A stretch of DNA of 7,186 nucleotides from NCBI GenBank assembly GCA_003641545.1, contig QNAU01000065.1, positions 1 through 7,186 on the forward strand. The letters are read 5' to 3'. Under the pieces are notes generated by a model that saw nothing but the letters and a program-made list of their open reading frames with translations, was not told where the DNA came from and searched no databases. Shown piece by piece: positions 5,083 to 7,186 of this stretch. How positions within the stretch are numbered: position 1 is the stretch's first letter; each line of letters starts with the position of its first letter. The position numbers were made by a program, and so were the translations under genes. The DNA is from Thermotoga sp. (GTDB lineage: Bacteria > Thermotogota > Thermotogae > B21-G9).

Positions 5083-7186
5083 ATGGCGAACGAGAACAAA
5101 AGGGCTTCTGAAGAACATGTCGCCAATCTTTTGGCGCTCATGACCGTTGTGAGAGAACCAGTGGAAAAAACCGTGCTGTCGGATATATTATCCGTTGAAG
5201 AAACGACGGTGGAAGATATAGTGGATAAAATGAAGGAAATGTTGAAATGCAGTGAAAACAAGGTGTGTTTTCATCACGAAGATTTCAAGGAGTCCGTGAA
5301 GAAGAAAAACAGTCAGGAAATTCAAAATATGAAAAGAAGGATAATCGACATCATATTGAACTGGGATGAGGAGGTCGCAAATCTGAGTGAACCGACGAAA
5401 AATTATCTGGAAGAACACATGCTGGAACACGTGGAAGATTTCGTGACCGATCATAGGATCGTGGAACTGGAAGATGTAAAGAGGATTCTGGAAACGGTGG
5501 AAAAAAGAAGCAGGAACATGAAAGATATAGAAAAGGGACTGGATGTCATCCTGAATCTTATGGTTTTGAGATGGTATAAAAATATGAAGATATTCAAAAG
5601 CAATGTGGAATCCAAATTTTTGGAAATGCTTGGGAAGTATTTGGAAGTTTCTGGATATAAAGAATTGAAGGAAAAAGAGTTGGAAAATATAATAGGAATG
5701 ATTGGGAAAGAAAAAATAGATATTAATTATGAGAAATTTATAGGATTGTTTAAGTATAATAATTTGAAGAAAATACTGACAAAATGGTTTGTGGTGAAGC
5801 TCATAGATTCGTATTTTTCGAAGGATGAAAAGGAATTGATGGAATGGATAAAAAGAACAGAAGATGACTATCTGAAGAGAGAACTATCCACATGGTCATA
5901 TCGAATGGGAAAAATAGCGGAGAGAGCACCAAACGCAGAGAAACGTTCAGAAGCGCTTAGATATATAGCAAGCATATTGAGCAGTTTGGATGTGAGAAAG
6001 AGCAGAGAAATGTTCGAAAAAGCCATAGATTCGGCTGGAGAAATAGAAGATGCAAGGTATCGTTCAGACGCACTCAGCGATATAGCGAAAAATATGAAAG
6101 AATTGGAGATGAAGGATAAAAATCTGTGGGAAAGACTCATCGATTCGGCTGGAAAAATAGAAAGTTCAGACGCACTCAGCGATATAGCGGGAAATATGAG
6201 AAAATTGAGGATGAAGGATAAAAATCTGTGGGAAAGACTCATCGATTCGGCTGGAAAAATAGAAAATGCAAGGTATCGTTCATACGCACTCAGCAGTATA
6301 GCAGAAAATATAAAAGAAATAGACATTGAGAAAAGCAAGGAATTGTTCGAAAAAGCCATAGATTCGGCTGAAGAAATAGAAGATGCAAGGTATCGTTCAT
6401 ACGCACTCCGCGATATAGCGAAAAATATGAAAGAATTGGAGATGAAGGATAAGAATCTGTGGGAAAAACTCATCGATTCGGCTGGAGAAATAATAGAAGT
6501 TGCATATGATCGTTCATACGCACTCAGCGATATAGCAGAAAATATAAAAGAAATAGACGTTGAAAAAAGCAAGAAATTGTTCGAAAAAGCCATAGATTCG
6601 GCTGGAGAAATAAAAGATGCACGGTTTCGTTCACGCGCACTCAGCGATATAGCGAAAAATATGAAAGAAATAGACATTGAAAAAAGCAAGAAATTGTTCG
6701 AAAAAGCCATAGATTTGGCTGAAGAAATAGAAAATGCAGAGGATCGTTCATACGCACTCAGCGATATAGCAAAAAATATGAAAGAAATAGACATTGAAAA
6801 AAGCAAGAAATTGTTCGAAAAAGCCATAGATTCGGCTGAAGAAATAGAAAATGCAGAGGATCGTTCATACGCATTCCACTATATAGCGGAAAATATGAAA
6901 GAATCAGAAATAAGAGATAAAAATCTGTGGGAAAGACTCATCGATTCGGCTGGAAGAATAAAAAATGCAGAGTATCGTTCATACGCACTCCGCGATATAG
7001 CGGAAAATATGAAAGAATTGGAGATGAAGGATAAAAATCCGTGGGAAAAACTCATCAATTCGGCTGGAGAAATAGAAGTTGAATGGGTTCGTTCATACGC
7101 ACTCCGCGATATAGCGAAAAATATGAAAGAATTGGAGATGAAGGATAAGAATCTGTGGGAAAAACTCATCGATTCGGCTGGAAAAA
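5083..7186 (+). CDS. STAND-like winged helix plus helical-repeat protein (3' partial)
   Basis: The frame runs open from this ATG to the right edge: 701 residues and no stop. Residues 10-72 read like the winged helix that follows the NTPase domain in STAND proteins: VANLLALMTVVREPVEKTVL (13-32) matches the 'LLxLLAVAREPL' opening, and FHHEDFKESV (63-72) matches the closing 'FxHESFREYL' strand and helix. NYLEEHMLEHVEDFVTDH (107-124) resembles the 'Y...HLPEHL' helix after it in STAND proteins. No P-loop or other NTPase motif precedes the winged helix; the protein simply begins there. Residues 73-262 are a charged helical linker. From 263 to the edge it is built of 38-39 residue two-helix repeats of TPR/HEAT-like type. 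Codon use drifts to more ATA, TTG and AAA in the second half. It is cytoplasmic by appearance and lies 22 bases after the propeller gene. A sensor or scaffold role is inferred; the winged-helix call is by eye. Confidence 0.83.
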   Translation, partial: MANENKRASEEHVANLLALMTVVREPVEKTVLSDILSVEETTVEDIVDKMKEMLKCSENKVCFHHEDFKESVKKKNSQEIQNMKRRIIDIILNWDEEVANLSEPTKNYLEEHMLEHVEDFVTDHRIVELEDVKRILETVEKRSRNMKDIEKGLDVILNLMVLRWYKNMKIFKSNVESKFLEMLGKYLEVSGYKELKEKELENIIGMIGKEKIDINYEKFIGLFKYNNLKKILTKWFVVKLIDSYFSKDEKELMEWIKRTEDDYLKRELSTWSYRMGKIAERAPNAEKRSEALRYIASILSSLDVRKSREMFEKAIDSAGEIEDARYRSDALSDIAKNMKELEMKDKNLWERLIDSAGKIESSDALSDIAGNMRKLRMKDKNLWERLIDSAGKIENARYRSYALSSIAENIKEIDIEKSKELFEKAIDSAEEIEDARYRSYALRDIAKNMKELEMKDKNLWEKLIDSAGEIIEVAYDRSYALSDIAENIKEIDVEKSKKLFEKAIDSAGEIKDARFRSRALSDIAKNMKEIDIEKSKKLFEKAIDLAEEIENAEDRSYALSDIAKNMKEIDIEKSKKLFEKAIDSAEEIENAEDRSYAFHYIAENMKESEIRDKNLWERLIDSAGRIKNAEYRSYALRDIAENMKELEMKDKNPWEKLINSAGEIEVEWVRSYALRDIAKNMKELEMKDKNLWEKLIDSAGK
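5869..5985 (+). repeat. Degenerate first unit of the helical repeat array
   Basis: A 39-residue segment that aligns without gaps to the next unit but keeps only the second helix well: PNAEKRSEALRYIAS against EDARYRSDALSDIAK. The first helix (YLKRELSTWSYRMGKIAERA) has lost the FEKAIDSA core. End units of solenoids often diverge as caps. Confidence 0.65.
6393..6486 (+). repeat. 94-base exact direct repeat, copy 1
   Basis: Identical over 94 bases to 7089-7182, with a 696-base offset. It spans the end of one type A unit and the start of a type B unit. Identity at silent positions shows recent copying. Confidence 0.93.
7089..7182 (+). repeat. 94-base exact direct repeat, copy 2
   Basis: Second copy of the segment at 6393-6486. 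Here it spans the junction of two type B units, so the copied segment is joined to a different unit type on its left. It ends four bases before the window edge, at a single mismatch. Confidence 0.93.

Larger units (their letters stand above)
5986..7186 (+). repeat. In-frame tandem array of 114/117-base units (at least 10.4 copies)
   Basis: Units begin at 5986, 6103, 6205, 6319, 6436, 6553, 6670, 6787, 6904, 7018 and 7132 (the last is cut). Two types alternate. Type A (39 residues) opens like IDIEKSKKLFEKAIDSA; type B (38 residues) opens like LEMKDKNLWERLIDSA. Both then share EI-(E/K)-x-A-x-x-RSYALSDIA-x-N-M-K-E. The order is A B B A B A A A B B B. Constant positions are the Ala of DSA, the RS pair, AL and IA; the residues just before RS vary most (DARY, NAED, VAYD, VEWV). 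All length differences are multiples of three: the unit at 6103 lacks four residues and the unit at 6436 has one extra. Each unit should form a helix pair in a superhelical solenoid of TPR/HEAT-like type. The array continues past the window. Confidence 0.9.

Noticed and set aside
5868..6827. Long open frame on the - strand (319 residues) with repeats
   Set aside because: It is the mirror of the repeat array. The repeats lack the codons that would give antisense stops, so the frame stays open by periodicity; it has no ribosome binding site of note and its product is a low-complexity Ser/Phe/Ile string.
6879..7169. Second - strand open frame over the array
   Set aside because: Same cause as the larger one: an antisense shadow of the tandem units.
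5986..7186. CRISPR-like array
   Set aside because: The units are 102-117 bases, directly abutting, without unique spacers, and all keep one reading frame. This is a protein repeat.

Overview
The window holds a single block of six co-directional genes on the + strand and almost no non-coding DNA. The first gene is cut by the left edge and the last by the right edge. Strong GGAGG-type ribosome binding sites, heavy use of AGA/AGG arginine and ATA isoleucine codons, a GTG start and very tight gene packing suggest a thermophilic, moderately AT-rich bacterium. I favour a Thermotogota-like lineage, but this is a low-confidence inference from style and not from a marker gene.

Layout. 1-399: C-terminal end of a probable MoxR-type AAA+ ATPase. 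396-1478: a DUF2201-type protein with a zinc-metallopeptidase-like HExxH domain and a C-terminal VWA domain, coupled to the first gene by an ATGA overlap. 1462-1956: a small basic protein I do not recognise, overlapping the VWA gene by 17 bases. 2037-2993: a 318-residue protein I do not recognise, with an alpha/beta-looking C-terminal half. 2991-2999: a perfect extended -10 promoter element that reuses the stop codon of that gene. 3036-5060: a large cytoplasmic beta-propeller-like protein with LVIVD-type repeat motifs and a very acidic tail. 5083-7186: a protein that opens with a winged-helix module like the one following STAND NTPase domains, then a helical linker, then a long array of 38-39 residue helical repeats running off the window.

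How it may work together. MoxR ATPases paired with VWA proteins act as motor and adaptor that remodel or load a target. Here the adaptor also carries an intact HExxH site. The propeller and the winged-helix/solenoid protein look like sensing or scaffold parts, since both are repeat-built and neither carries an enzyme motif I can see. The notable point is that the last protein looks like the sensor half of a STAND ATPase without its own NTPase, next to a separate AAA+ motor. The repeat array shows clear signs of recent duplication or conversion, as expected for a fast-evolving recognition surface. A role in biological conflict (defence) or stress sensing is a reasonable hypothesis but is not shown by the sequence.
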